The notes: generated from the sequence alone by a model not told the origin. DNA of 58,283 bases from Deltaproteobacteria bacterium (GCA_028344335.1 JAOMAZ010000001.1:75468-133750); one strand, 5' to 3'; counted from the first letter of the stretch, positions 17,800 to 26,235 are shown. Program-made: numbers and translations.

Positions 17800-18106
17800 G
17801 GCTGGGATAGGAGGGGTGTTGACGTGCCCTGTACCGCAAATCGTGACTGGCGGTCCGAACGCCTTTGGGCGGCGCAATCGAGCTCGGAGTTTCCCTCGCA
17901 TGGACGTCGATGTCTCGCCCTTGAGTGACTCGGGTTGTCGTGAACTGTACCCGGAAGGGGACGGGAATCGCATAACTGGGGAATCAGGTCAGGCCGGGAA
18001 CGGAGCAGCCCTACTCAGGGCCATGGGTGCCTCAGGGATGCGGGGCGGAGGAAGTGCGAGGGTCTGGCTCTGAGAGGCGAGCGTCCACCGAGGGCCCTCC
18101 CACTCA
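17800..18106 (+). ncRNA. ffs: Signal recognition particle 7S RNA
   Basis: GC-rich, non-coding and about 300 nt. The S-domain core AGGTCAGGCCGGGAACGGAG followed by CAGCC matches the conserved helix 8 asymmetric loop of SRP RNA, which binds SRP54. The 5' part GGGGTGTTGACG...CCCTGTACCGCAAAT fits the archaeal Alu domain. TGGGATAGG (17803-17811) can pair with CCCTCCCA (18096-18103) as helix 1, which sets the approximate ends. With SRP19 and SRP54 it targets secreted and membrane proteins. Exact ends are uncertain by about 10-20 nt. A hairpin GGGGG-CTCCAT-CCCCC lies just upstream at 17781-17796. Reading frames across this stretch in the ORF track are spurious. Confidence 0.93.
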
Positions 18107-18132
18107 TTTCAAAATAATTCACACTTTGTAAT

Positions 18133-18588
18133 TCAAATATCGAAAACAACATCACCAATCCAGCCAGGCCCAATAATATCTGGAACTTCTGGATAAGGTG
18201 ATGAAACCTGTTCCGCAGCACCTAATTCTCGGACCTGTAAATCATGCCTTGTAATCGCCTTGATTTCAACTTCTCTCTCAACTTCGCTTGCATCTACCCA
18301 AGCAACTTGGCAATGCAATTGCTGACCTAGCATGAATGAGATATCAACCACCCATTCATTGTGAATTTCTGCTCGATAAAGGGTTTCTTCCAATACTTTA
18401 ACCAGCATTCTATCCCAATCATCTTTCCCTATATTCCACTGAGAATGATGCCACGGGAGGTTAAACTCGGTGGCAGAGAGTAAGATGCTTTGCATCCCAA
18501 GAACTGCCTCTTTTAGTACTCCTTCTGGAGAACTTGAGAAGGCCCGCAATCCAATATCGGCGGTAGTGCCGAATGGCCATGAACTCAT
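18133..18588 (-). CDS. Archease (RtcB/tRNA splicing cofactor)
   Basis: 151 aa from the ATG at 18588, 4 nt after the kinase stop; the track's longer version overlaps the kinase gene in another frame. The N-terminus PFGTTADIGLRAFSSSPEGVLKEAVLGM matches the archease signature DHTADIGLRAxG, with Thr in place of the His. HCQVAWVDASEVEREVEIKAITRHDLQV is the second conserved block, and the C-terminus PGWIGDVVFDI carries the conserved DVVFDI end. Archease speeds guanylylation of RtcB and lets it turn over during tRNA ligation. RtcB itself lies about 21 kb away at 39.1 kb. The substituted His is a small oddity; the Asp of TADIG and the terminal Asp are retained. Confidence 0.9.
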   Translation of the reverse strand: MSSWPFGTTADIGLRAFSSSPEGVLKEAVLGMQSILLSATEFNLPWHHSQWNIGKDDWDRMLVKVLEETLYRAEIHNEWVVDISFMLGQQLHCQVAWVDASEVEREVEIKAITRHDLQVRELGAAEQVSSPYPEVPDIIGPGWIGDVVFDI

Positions 18589-18592
18589 GATT

Positions 18593-19648
18593 TCACCTTT
18601 GGGATATTTGCATCGACCAGGCGACTTCATCCAATCTTGTACATAGGGTCTTGCGGTCGATTGCAAAGTGTGCCGCATCTTCTGCTTGTAGAATACATTC
18701 ACAGGCAGCATTAGCCAAGTGAGCCATGTCAAGGTCAGAAAGCGAAAGCGCACGGGCTGCTACGACTGCAACTACTGCTGCATCAATCAACCCGATTTGT
18801 TGGCGAGGCTCAGGTAATGTGCAGGACACATGAATGTGTTCTTGATCAGATTTGTAAAGATCGACTCCATTTTGGCCACCTAGTACCAAGAGGGAATCCC
18901 AACCATGTTCTTCTACTAATTCCCAAGCAGCCTCTTCCTCAGTTGATTTTGAGAGACGTCTGCGCATTAATTCTAATCCTCTTGATTCGAAGATAACCAC
19001 GTCTGCACCTTTGGTGCGGTGCAAACCTGTCAATTTAGGGTCGCAAATAACTGGGACTCCGGCTGTCTTTGCATGTCGAATGAGAGATTCTGCAGTTTCG
19101 TCATTAACAACTCCTTTTCCGTAATCGGAGATAACTAAGGCACCGGCTTTTGGTATTAATTCCGATGCTTGATTGGCCAATAATTCTGCAACTTCGCTTG
19201 ACACGTCATCGAGTGCTTCTTCATCGACTCGTAGCATCATTTGCTTATTGGCAATCAGGCTTTCTCTACTGGCAATAAATCGGGTCTTTACCGTGGTTCT
19301 CCAACTCTCAAGAACTGCAACACCGTCAGACTTGATTCCTGCTTTTTCGAGTGCATCGATAACATCAGACCCTGCTTCATCATCACCAACTACACCAAAA
19401 ATGGAAACTTTGTGTTGCAGAGATGTTAGCCCCCTAGCCACATGGGCTGCTGCTCCTGCTCCTTGTTCACGCTGAGTTTCCTTGAGAACTGGCACCGGTG
19501 CTCTTGGGTTGAGGTTATTTGCATAGCCATAAATGAAGCGGTCTAGCATAACGTCTCCAACAAGGACGACCAAACTTGGAGCCATATTCTCGACACGTCG
19601 TCGAGTATTCTGTAAGCCGTCATGGATGCCCCAATCGCCCTCGTCCAT
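18593..19648 (-). CDS. PfkB-family kinase, HldE/RfaE-like, altered GAGD loop
   Basis: 351 aa from the ATG at 19648; the ATG at 19585 is an alternative. The N-terminus VLVGDVMLDRFIYGYANNLNPRAPVPVLKE is very close to the heptose-phosphate kinase domain of HldE, followed by GAGAAAHVARGLTSL and VVGDDEAGSDV. The mid-region SDYGKGVVNDE is the conserved PfkB segment. The catalytic loop, normally DVTGAGD with the base Asp, reads QQIGLIDAAVV: the Asp can be aligned but the glycine anion hole is lost. A sugar or nucleoside kinase activity is therefore in doubt; a substrate-binding or regulatory role is possible. It lies 4 nt before archease and 31 nt after the winged-helix gene, in one operon. Confidence 0.82.
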   Translation of the reverse strand: MDEGDWGIHDGLQNTRRRVENMAPSLVVLVGDVMLDRFIYGYANNLNPRAPVPVLKETQREQGAGAAAHVARGLTSLQHKVSIFGVVGDDEAGSDVIDALEKAGIKSDGVAVLESWRTTVKTRFIASRESLIANKQMMLRVDEEALDDVSSEVAELLANQASELIPKAGALVISDYGKGVVNDETAESLIRHAKTAGVPVICDPKLTGLHRTKGADVVIFESRGLELMRRRLSKSTEEEAAWELVEEHGWDSLLVLGGQNGVDLYKSDQEHIHVSCTLPEPRQQIGLIDAAVVAVVAARALSLSDLDMAHLANAACECILQAEDAAHFAIDRKTLCTRLDEVAWSMQISQR

Positions 19649-19679
19649 ATGCTTCCCTCACCCTATCGAAAAGGAGGAG

Positions 19680-20657
19680 TCATTTCATGTTGTCCCGAAT
19701 ACTGGTGGCGATTGCAACATGAACCTCGGTTGGGATGGACAGGCTGCGGCGCAGGCTTGATAGAATTGCATCTTCATCCAAACTGATAACTCCATCCTCC
19801 AAAGCAGTTCGAACCGCATCAACGTAAGGATGTATGTTAGATTCTAAGCCATCAAGTAATTCAGCATGTGCAATAACTTGTCCAACTAGCCTTCCATGCA
19901 CTTCTAAACTAATATCTAGAGTTTTGCGTAGGGTTTCTAACATCACTTGTTCTTCTTCTATTATTTCTCCATCCTCAAGTGCCTGTTCCAATAAGTCTCG
20001 GTAGATATTTTCTCGGTCAGGACCTTTGCTTTCAGTGAGGGTATTGAGGGCTTCTTGTTCAATTCTTGTAACTCTTTCAGGACTCATTCCAATGAAGGTT
20101 ACAATTTCTTCAACAATCCCTCTTTCTGCTTCTGAAAGACTTCCATCTCTCCAAGCCCTCTCGAAAACTGCCTTTACCAAAGCCTCACTGATTTTACCTT
20201 CCATTCCAAGACTGCCTTTTGCTTCAGAAATTGGCACAACTAGTGGTTCTTGATGCCAATTTAAATTCTCATCAACATGTGATAATAAGGTGAGTAAATC
20301 TTCGTTATCCTCAAACTCACTGAGAGGTGAAGGATTGCCATCTGTGATGACCTCTAGATTGAGAACTCTCCTGCGTATTTCCTGACTTCGCTCTTTACCC
20401 TTAGCAGTCAGCATGTAGACTCGACGACGTTGCTTCGCACCATCGACGTGGCGATTCTCCTGTTCTATGTCTTCTGATTCAATCATCCTCTTCAAAGTCC
20501 TTGGTAAGTGCTTTCTTTGGATGAATACAGCACTCGATATACCGGCTTGAGTATTTTCTGGTGGAGCCTCCCACCCTCCGACTTTCAGGAGCTTATCGGA
20601 AAGGTGAATCAAGACCCTCTCTTCAACTGTCAAGACACCGAGTTGGCCACTAACCAT
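19680..20657 (-). CDS. Winged-helix DNA-binding protein with three TerB-like repeats
   Basis: About 325 aa from the ATG at 20657 (20684 also possible). The track's extension to 21200 is rejected because it covers the start of endA. Residues ~1-110 look like a MarR-type winged helix: LTVEERVLIHLSDKLL, then GISSAVFIQRKHLPRTLKRMIESEDIEQENRHVDGAKQRRRVYMLTAKGKERS, with the recognition helix and basic wing. The C-terminal half contains three ~50-residue helical repeats, each with an acidic loop: RDGSLSEAERGIVEEIVTFIGMS, EDGEIIEEEQVMLETLRKTLDIS and EDGVISLDEDAILSSLRRSLSIP. Their form is like the TerB fold. It is probably a transcription regulator whose C-terminal domain senses a metal or stress signal (inference). 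Transcribed divergently from endA. Confidence 0.75.
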   Translation of the reverse strand: MVSGQLGVLTVEERVLIHLSDKLLKVGGWEAPPENTQAGISSAVFIQRKHLPRTLKRMIESEDIEQENRHVDGAKQRRRVYMLTAKGKERSQEIRRRVLNLEVITDGNPSPLSEFEDNEDLLTLLSHVDENLNWHQEPLVVPISEAKGSLGMEGKISEALVKAVFERAWRDGSLSEAERGIVEEIVTFIGMSPERVTRIEQEALNTLTESKGPDRENIYRDLLEQALEDGEIIEEEQVMLETLRKTLDISLEVHGRLVGQVIAHAELLDGLESNIHPYVDAVRTALEDGVISLDEDAILSSLRRSLSIPTEVHVAIATSIRDNMK

Positions 20658-20745
20658 GCTTCCACCATTATGGCCACAAAGCATCGAGCACTTCAGAGAT
20701 GCGGTTGCGTGGGATTGATGGTGAGTTACCTTTCGCACCCAATTA

Positions 20746-21795
20746 ATGGCAACAGAAAAGGGCCGCGACCTGAAACCACGCCAACGTGGAAATCGGCCTA
20801 TTTTAGAAAATGAAGAATTACGAGATGTCCTAATTGCAGAAGGGAGTGGTTGGAGGGTCGAGCCTCCAATCTCAAGCCGCCTTTGGCAAAAATCAGCCCT
20901 TGGAAAAACCATCAAAGGAGGATCTGTGCTGCTTTCACCTGCTGAAGCCCTGTTTTGCCATTGGCACAGAAACTTGGCACTTCCAAAGAACTTCATGACA
21001 GAAATGCTTGCTTCAAACCCAAGATTCTTACATGAGGCGGTGGCTATTGAGGCGGTTCGTTCTGGTGGAGAAATATTGTCAATTTGTACTGAAAATTTAC
21101 ACCATGGGAACCTTCGATGTGAAAACACATGGGGTATGAGATGGGAGAGAACCTCCCACCCCTCAAAAGATCCACCTGTTTCGCAAGTACGATGGTTCAT
21201 CTCCTCTGACGATTTGGATTTGGCTGACCTACAATTATGGGTTATGAAAGTAGAAAAAGTGGGCCAAACACCAGAAGTTGTTGTTGTCGATTCTGAATAT
21301 GGTTCTACAATCTATCGCCTATCATCACCAGACCCTCGCGGCAAATTAAGGCCTCCTTCTGAAATACAAATACCTGACTTGGGCGGAGAGCAGAGCGGCT
21401 TCATCCAATATGTAAATTGGCCATTACCAAATATTGGAGTACCTCAAGCCGGAGGGATTAGTCTGGATAATACCGAGAAAGAATGGTTGGAGAATTACCT
21501 CCAAGGAACCGAACATATTGGTGATGCATATCTCCTAAATGAATTATTAGAGCGTGGACTTATTGCAAGACCTGGTTTCAAATATGGTTGCAAATGGAGA
21601 GTATATGATGATGATATCTCAAAAGTCCATGCACCTTGGTTGATGTCAACTGAATCCGAAATGCCTCGCTCTTGGGAAGAAGCCTGCTTACGGGCTCGCT
21701 TATCAGCAGGCGTCAACAAAAAGTGGGTTTGCATTCAACAAAGCTCTGATGGTGCTTCATTCCTGTCTATTGAAAGGGTCTTCTTGGGGCGCTGA
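20746..21795 (+). CDS. endA: tRNA-splicing endonuclease EndA
   Basis: 349 aa. The C-terminal catalytic block is clear: LNELLERGLIARPGFKYGCKWRVYDDDISKVHAPWLM with Tyr280 and His295, and the Lys in VNKKWVCI (325/326). These three form the RNase triad of archaeal and eukaryotic splicing endonucleases. The N-terminal half (SGGSVLLSPAEALF-like segment at ~60-75, then MTEMLASNPRFLHEAVAIEAV) looks like a degenerate copy of the same fold. The length fits the two-repeat homodimeric type. The enzyme cuts bulge-helix-bulge motifs in intron-containing tRNAs to leave ends that RtcB joins. It diverges from the winged-helix gene across about 90 bp, and its last 39 bases overlap the convergent M6 protease gene. 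Confidence 0.9.
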   Translation: MATEKGRDLKPRQRGNRPILENEELRDVLIAEGSGWRVEPPISSRLWQKSALGKTIKGGSVLLSPAEALFCHWHRNLALPKNFMTEMLASNPRFLHEAVAIEAVRSGGEILSICTENLHHGNLRCENTWGMRWERTSHPSKDPPVSQVRWFISSDDLDLADLQLWVMKVEKVGQTPEVVVVDSEYGSTIYRLSSPDPRGKLRPPSEIQIPDLGGEQSGFIQYVNWPLPNIGVPQAGGISLDNTEKEWLENYLQGTEHIGDAYLLNELLERGLIARPGFKYGCKWRVYDDDISKVHAPWLMSTESEMPRSWEEACLRARLSAGVNKKWVCIQQSSDGASFLSIERVFLGR

Positions 21796-23883
21796 GAATA
21801 AGGCATTTGTTGGGTTTAGAAAATCATCAACACTCGAAACTGCCACAGGCTGTGGAGGGATGATTTTCTGTTTCTTCTCGATTCCAAGAACCACCCAAAG
21901 AGCCGCTAATAAACAAACGATTAGAGTTAAACTGGCTGGGTCACGGAAAGTTCTGATTACATCTGCTGTTCCAGCAATCGCTTCTCCAGTAACTTCAACT
22001 TCAACTCTCTCTACCTTACCCAAGTCATCAACAATGATGACTTCTCCCCTTGCCAGCATTCCAGGTGTTAGAAGACCATTTGGTTCCACCGTTAGGGTGA
22101 TTGATGAGCCTTCTTGTATGACTACGCTTTCTTGAATAGTCGCCACTCTTGAGAGAGGGCCTTCGACAAATAAGTCCACAGTTCTACTACCATCACCTTC
22201 GATCTCTAATTCTATAAAAATCTCGGTAGATATACTGGTTGAAACGTCAGCTTGTGTCAGGCTTGGCAATACTCTATTGAAATGAGTTGACCAAGGGATT
22301 GCAATATCCCAAGTTGTATTTCCGCAACTAATGAAGCCAGTTAGTAGACCATAGTTACCTGCAGAGACTTGACTATCGAATGATAATTCAACTTGCTTCC
22401 ACGACTCCTCCTTGACTACCGTGGTCGAGTCAATGATAGCTATACTTCGACCGTCATTACTGTTCATGGAAACTTGAGGTTGGCATTCTTGAGTTGATTT
22501 CATGGCAAAGAAAAAAGATTCCCCTGGTAGGGTAGTTAATCCACCAGAAGGTGGCAATACCTCAAATTCTTCTTCACAGGTAGGCATTGTCAAGTTAAGC
22601 CCCCATAATTCACCTTGCATTTGGAAAACCACTGCGGTCCATTGGACTAAGCGACCATGTGAATCCCTAACTTGAATGCCACTTGCGCCAAATGTATCAC
22701 CTAATTGGAAAGTGTCACCTTCGCTACCTTTGTCTGCTGCTCGCATCAATTCATCTCCACCATCGGCCTCTATGATTCGCAGCCAAGGAGAATCTGGGTC
22801 ATGATTGACTACATTGTTTTCGATGTCGCCGGTTGCTAAATTTTGGGCGCTAACTAAGAGGCCTGAGCCTGGGAGTCTAGCATCGAAATTATCTTTAGTA
22901 CGGTGTTCTATCCAAAGCCATTCGTTTTCTGCTAACGGAATACGGAGTGCTGAACCTGAATTTGACATCGGTGCCAAAGATTTCATCGCTGCTTTACATT
23001 CGCCACCTTGTGAATTCCAAGAAGAAATTTCGTGGTTTCTTTCAAGACCTAGCAATTCCATTGTCGCAGCCATTGGCAGAGCAGGTATTGCTCCATTTCC
23101 ATTCCAATTACCACTAGCCATGATATCCCAGTCTCCTACTCCATACCAGTTTTTTGAAACCGTTTCATCATGCACAGCATAAAGGTCTAAGGCACCAATC
23201 TGATGAAGCATTTCGTGAATAATTGTACCCCTATAGTTTGAAGAGCGCAAAGATGCCATGGTATAGTGGTGAGCCACAAGTCCATCCTTCAGATCTATCG
23301 CCTCTTGAAGTGGCCCAAAGTGGCTCCAAATTCTGGAAGTAGCACCTGAACCATCTTCTTGTGGCCTTGCGGTGTGTAAGATTAGCAACCGGTCAACATT
23401 ACCGTCCTTATCCAAATCAAATGCAGACCAATCTATATTTGAGGCTAATTGAGTAATTACTTCTGCTGCTAAGGCGGCAGGTCCTCCTTCGACACTACCT
23501 ACATCACGGGTGTTTTCAGTATCGTAGCCATATGAACTAGAAGGAAGAGAAGCACGAATTATTTCAGAATGGTAGGTTAAGTTGAGTGTGCTTTCCCCCC
23601 CACTCATCGCTTCGATATATCCTACAGCGCCATTATTACCGTCAAGAAGGCCCTTAGCCTGAATAATATCACGGCCATTTCCACTCGCCTCATCGCTAAA
23701 GTCAACGACTACAACAAGCCAATTTTCTTGTTCTTGAATTCCAACGATAGGAGGTTCTAATTCTGAATTAGCATTTTCCCGAACTTCCTCAAACCAAGTT
23801 TGAACGACTTCTGGGTTCGACCATCCGACAAGACCTAGGATGATGAAACCCAAGGCGATTGGGAGGGCGATTTTTGCCTTCAT
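21757..23883 (-). CDS. Secreted, membrane-anchored M6-family metalloprotease
   Basis: 708 aa from the ATG at 23883 (MKAKIALPIALGFIILGLVGWS); the upstream ATG at 23910 would put nine extra residues before the signal segment. An N-terminal hydrophobic signal is followed by the peptidase domain, with WLVVVVDFSD and, near residues 218-236, HEMLHQIGALDLY. That is the HExxHxxGxxD zinc motif of immune inhibitor A-type peptidases. A Ca-type loop DLDKDGNVDRLL precedes it. WYGVGDWDIMASGNWNG is the met-turn-like family motif. Beta-rich C-terminal domains and one membrane helix at ~655-675 (SLTLIVCLLAALWVVLGI) end in a short tail with KKQK. It should hydrolyse extracellular protein while held at the cell surface. 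Cotranscription with tatC upstream is likely (42 bp gap). Confidence 0.9.
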   Translation of the reverse strand: MKAKIALPIALGFIILGLVGWSNPEVVQTWFEEVRENANSELEPPIVGIQEQENWLVVVVDFSDEASGNGRDIIQAKGLLDGNNGAVGYIEAMSGGESTLNLTYHSEIIRASLPSSSYGYDTENTRDVGSVEGGPAALAAEVITQLASNIDWSAFDLDKDGNVDRLLILHTARPQEDGSGATSRIWSHFGPLQEAIDLKDGLVAHHYTMASLRSSNYRGTIIHEMLHQIGALDLYAVHDETVSKNWYGVGDWDIMASGNWNGNGAIPALPMAATMELLGLERNHEISSWNSQGGECKAAMKSLAPMSNSGSALRIPLAENEWLWIEHRTKDNFDARLPGSGLLVSAQNLATGDIENNVVNHDPDSPWLRIIEADGGDELMRAADKGSEGDTFQLGDTFGASGIQVRDSHGRLVQWTAVVFQMQGELWGLNLTMPTCEEEFEVLPPSGGLTTLPGESFFFAMKSTQECQPQVSMNSNDGRSIAIIDSTTVVKEESWKQVELSFDSQVSAGNYGLLTGFISCGNTTWDIAIPWSTHFNRVLPSLTQADVSTSISTEIFIELEIEGDGSRTVDLFVEGPLSRVATIQESVVIQEGSSITLTVEPNGLLTPGMLARGEVIIVDDLGKVERVEVEVTGEAIAGTADVIRTFRDPASLTLIVCLLAALWVVLGIEKKQKIIPPQPVAVSSVDDFLNPTNALFSAPQEDPFNRQE

Positions 23884-23925
23884 GATATTATCGGCTGAAG
23901 GGCCAACCAATAGAAGGGTTCTGCT

Positions 23926-25188
23926 TTATTGTTGGTTTATGTAAGCAAATGCATCGTTGGGATGTAAAACCAAGCCCCATGGAAATTTATCTGAAAGGGT
24001 CAGGTTTCCATCGAATCCAACCTCCATAATACGTTCTTTTTGTCCTGATTTGGGCCATGGGTCTACCATTGATGCCAAAGCCAACTGAAAATCAATCTCC
24101 CTCAATTCACCATCAGGCCTTGCAGCTGCTATATTCAAAAGAGATAATCCACGTAATTCGATGCTCAAGGAATCTAAACTTTGCTTCATATGTTCAGGTA
24201 GTGGACTACCATCACATCCCGTAATAATTAGATCTGTCAAGCGTTGTATTTTCGCTGATGCTAAAAGGTCATTTCTTTCATGGGGGTTTAGACAAAGAGC
24301 ATTTGCACTACTAGTAGCCATCAAATTTGGTGTACTTGAGGAGAAATCTTTGGCGCAAGCACCGGCACAAGCACAGGATACTACTGCGATTCTTCTCAGG
24401 GAGCCTTCAGAATCCATTATACCCTCACCATGTGGAATGTTTTTTGATGACATATTTCGATCTTTAAATGGAGATATACAACTCTCAACGAGAAGCCAGC
24501 AAGACATTATCGAGAGAAGGCGGATTCCTGTTAAGTGAGATGGAATGGACAACCACACCAAAGCCAATGAAAAACCATGTATGCGAATGCGGAACCATGT
24601 TAGAGAATTGGCATCCAATAATCCAACCACACCAGCCATCAGTGCAGACATCATCGCCAATAATACAATTAATTCAATTGATAATACCGCAAAGGAAATC
24701 CTCAAGATTTCCACCGCATCATATGTTGCAACAACTCCTGATTCACTACTCCCTCGGTGAGCCCAAAGCATAACCGTTGGAATTAGGTATAGCATTGTCA
24801 ATAAAAGAATGCTAATGCTAACAATACCTCCTATTAGGATAGTGCTACCCAACCAATGCCTCTCTTGAGGCAGCATTCCTGGACGTGTGAAATTTATCGC
24901 TTGCCAACAAACTAATGGGATGATGGTTATCAAACCAAGAAGCAATGCTGACATCCAACGTAGAGAAACCCATTCTGCGGGAGCAAATACGGAGAGGCAT
25001 TCTGATACTTGGCAAGGCGATATCCGGATTAAGTACCATGCAAGAACTGAGTCGATGAAAAACATCCAGATGACCGACGACACAGTCAAGGCAAATAGTA
25101 ACAAACCAAGTCTGTTCAATAATTCATCTAAGTGGCTGCTAATTGGACGAACTAAATCTCCCGCTAAGGATAAACCGTCAGCCATCAC
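23926..25188 (-). CDS. tatC: TatC translocase with cysteine-rich C-terminal extension
   Basis: 420 aa, against about 250 for a normal TatC. Residues 1-250 are TatC: SSHLDELLNRLGLLLFAL is the N-terminal hallmark. SVFAPAEWVSLRWMSALLLG and INFTRPGMLPQERHWL carry the conserved F.PxE and FxxPGLxxxER segments, and about six membrane helices can be counted. From ~258 a ~160-residue soluble domain begins RRIAVVSCACAGACAKD, with later Cys in NALCLNPHERNDLL and LIITGCDGSPLPEHM. The order (strand, C-x-C, ~30 residues, LC/MC-x-P, helix, strand, C-x-x-P) resembles the N-terminal domain of HdrA. TatC binds twin-arginine signals of folded, often cofactor-bearing, exported proteins. The fused domain is unexpected, and its role as a redox or Fe-S module is inference. 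Confidence 0.85.
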   Translation of the reverse strand: MMADGLSLAGDLVRPISSHLDELLNRLGLLLFALTVSSVIWMFFIDSVLAWYLIRISPCQVSECLSVFAPAEWVSLRWMSALLLGLITIIPLVCWQAINFTRPGMLPQERHWLGSTILIGGIVSISILLLTMLYLIPTVMLWAHRGSSESGVVATYDAVEILRISFAVLSIELIVLLAMMSALMAGVVGLLDANSLTWFRIRIHGFSLALVWLSIPSHLTGIRLLSIMSCWLLVESCISPFKDRNMSSKNIPHGEGIMDSEGSLRRIAVVSCACAGACAKDFSSSTPNLMATSSANALCLNPHERNDLLASAKIQRLTDLIITGCDGSPLPEHMKQSLDSLSIELRGLSLLNIAAARPDGELREIDFQLALASMVDPWPKSGQKERIMEVGFDGNLTLSDKFPWGLVLHPNDAFAYINQQ

Positions 25189-25224
25189 ATAGTGCCAAAG
25201 GTGCTTTGCTCATGACCACTGCGG

Positions 25225-26190
25225 TTAGAGCATTTGTTCAACCTTTAGTGGAGCCTTGGCTTGTGCATAGGTGCGATACAATCCATAACCTGCCCAAAGT
25301 GCTAACATTCCAACCAGTAAGTTCCAACCCCAAGGTTTGGACGTTTCCAATGTCCAGAAGAAGAAGTAGGAAAGAGCTGCAAAGAGTATGCCGCGGCGAA
25401 TTGCTTGAGGAACTGCCAAACGCATATCTAGGTTATCTGGTCCTCCAGCAAACTTTTTTTGGTAGAATTCCCCCTGGAATACTGCGGCAATCAACAAGAT
25501 AGAGAGGGTTGTCCAATAGTAGAGATTTCCTTGAGCAAAGAAATTGTCAGCTAGTTCTTTTTGCTCTGCAGCCTTAACTGCCTCAGGGTCAACTTCTTGC
25601 TTGAATAATTCATCATAATCTCCAACTGAAATTGTGCGCAGAGATAACTCCTCGCCCTCCGAAACCATTGCACCATCAGGGGCTGCGATGCTGAATGTCA
25701 AGATATTCCAGTGGTCGCCCTCGTCAAAAGTACCATCCCCGTTAACCGCATTTCCTACTAATGAAAAGTAGATTGCACCTACATCTGAAGATGGCGCAGT
25801 CCATGGAACTAGCCAATCATTTCCTGGTTTTGATTGAGAAATCCCATCGGGATTATCCTCTGCTTCCCTTGTACCTTGTTCGTCCAATGGAGTGAATGAA
25901 CCAACTCCAAAATCAGTCATCAAGAAACCGCCCTCGGAGTTTGATTGGTGCTGTAATGAAATTGTGAAATTGTAAGTATCTCCAACAGTATAGGCCTGGG
26001 GAACTCCGCTAATGGAGACAATAACTGCAACAGAGGGCGTTCCACCACCATGGCAAGTACAGCCAAACTCCACCGTAGGATCAGCACCATTGCTGACAGG
26101 TGGGCCACCGCTAGAGCCAAATGCAGGGATTGCCAAGAGGGCAACACAAGCCAATGCCATGATGATACGAGGAACTGTTAGGCGCATCAA
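25225..26190 (-). CDS. Membrane protein with extracellular CTCH-containing domain
   Basis: 321 aa. Signal peptide (residues 1-25, RIIMALACVALLAIPAFG), then FGCTCHGGGTPSVAVIVSISGVPQAYTVGDTYNFTISLQH. This layout, a Cys-rich CHGG motif followed by a beta domain with GxxYNFTI, resembles the Reeler-like / choice-of-anchor V exodomains often seen with CxxCH motifs. Here the spacing is CxCH, so a standard covalent c-type heme site is not present. Three membrane helices end the protein: YYWTTLSILLIAAVFQ, GILFAALSYFFFWTL and WNLLVGMLALWAGYGLY. It sits upstream of tatC and the M6 protease on the same strand. Transfer of electrons or metal binding at the CTCH site is a guess. Not otherwise recognised. 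Confidence 0.7.
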   Translation of the reverse strand: MMRLTVPRIIMALACVALLAIPAFGSSGGPPVSNGADPTVEFGCTCHGGGTPSVAVIVSISGVPQAYTVGDTYNFTISLQHQSNSEGGFLMTDFGVGSFTPLDEQGTREAEDNPDGISQSKPGNDWLVPWTAPSSDVGAIYFSLVGNAVNGDGTFDEGDHWNILTFSIAAPDGAMVSEGEELSLRTISVGDYDELFKQEVDPEAVKAAEQKELADNFFAQGNLYYWTTLSILLIAAVFQGEFYQKKFAGGPDNLDMRLAVPQAIRRGILFAALSYFFFWTLETSKPWGWNLLVGMLALWAGYGLYRTYAQAKAPLKVEQML

Positions 26191-26235
26191 CTCAACCTCA
26201 TTTCCTGTGCACCGATGGGCCGCCCTTGAAGGTTA

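Noticed and set aside
17713-18073. ORFs across 17.7-18.1 kb on both strands
   Set aside because: This is the SRP RNA; the frames are Gly/Arg-rich by-products of GC-rich structured RNA.
18601-18753. N-terminal extension of archease to 206 aa
   Set aside because: It is the out-of-frame reading of the kinase 3' end; the family start is at 18588.
20658-21200. Upstream extension of the minus-strand winged-helix ORF (to 506 aa)
   Set aside because: It lies antisense to the first part of endA, has no family-like sequence and starts before the shared promoter gap. The true start is near 20657.
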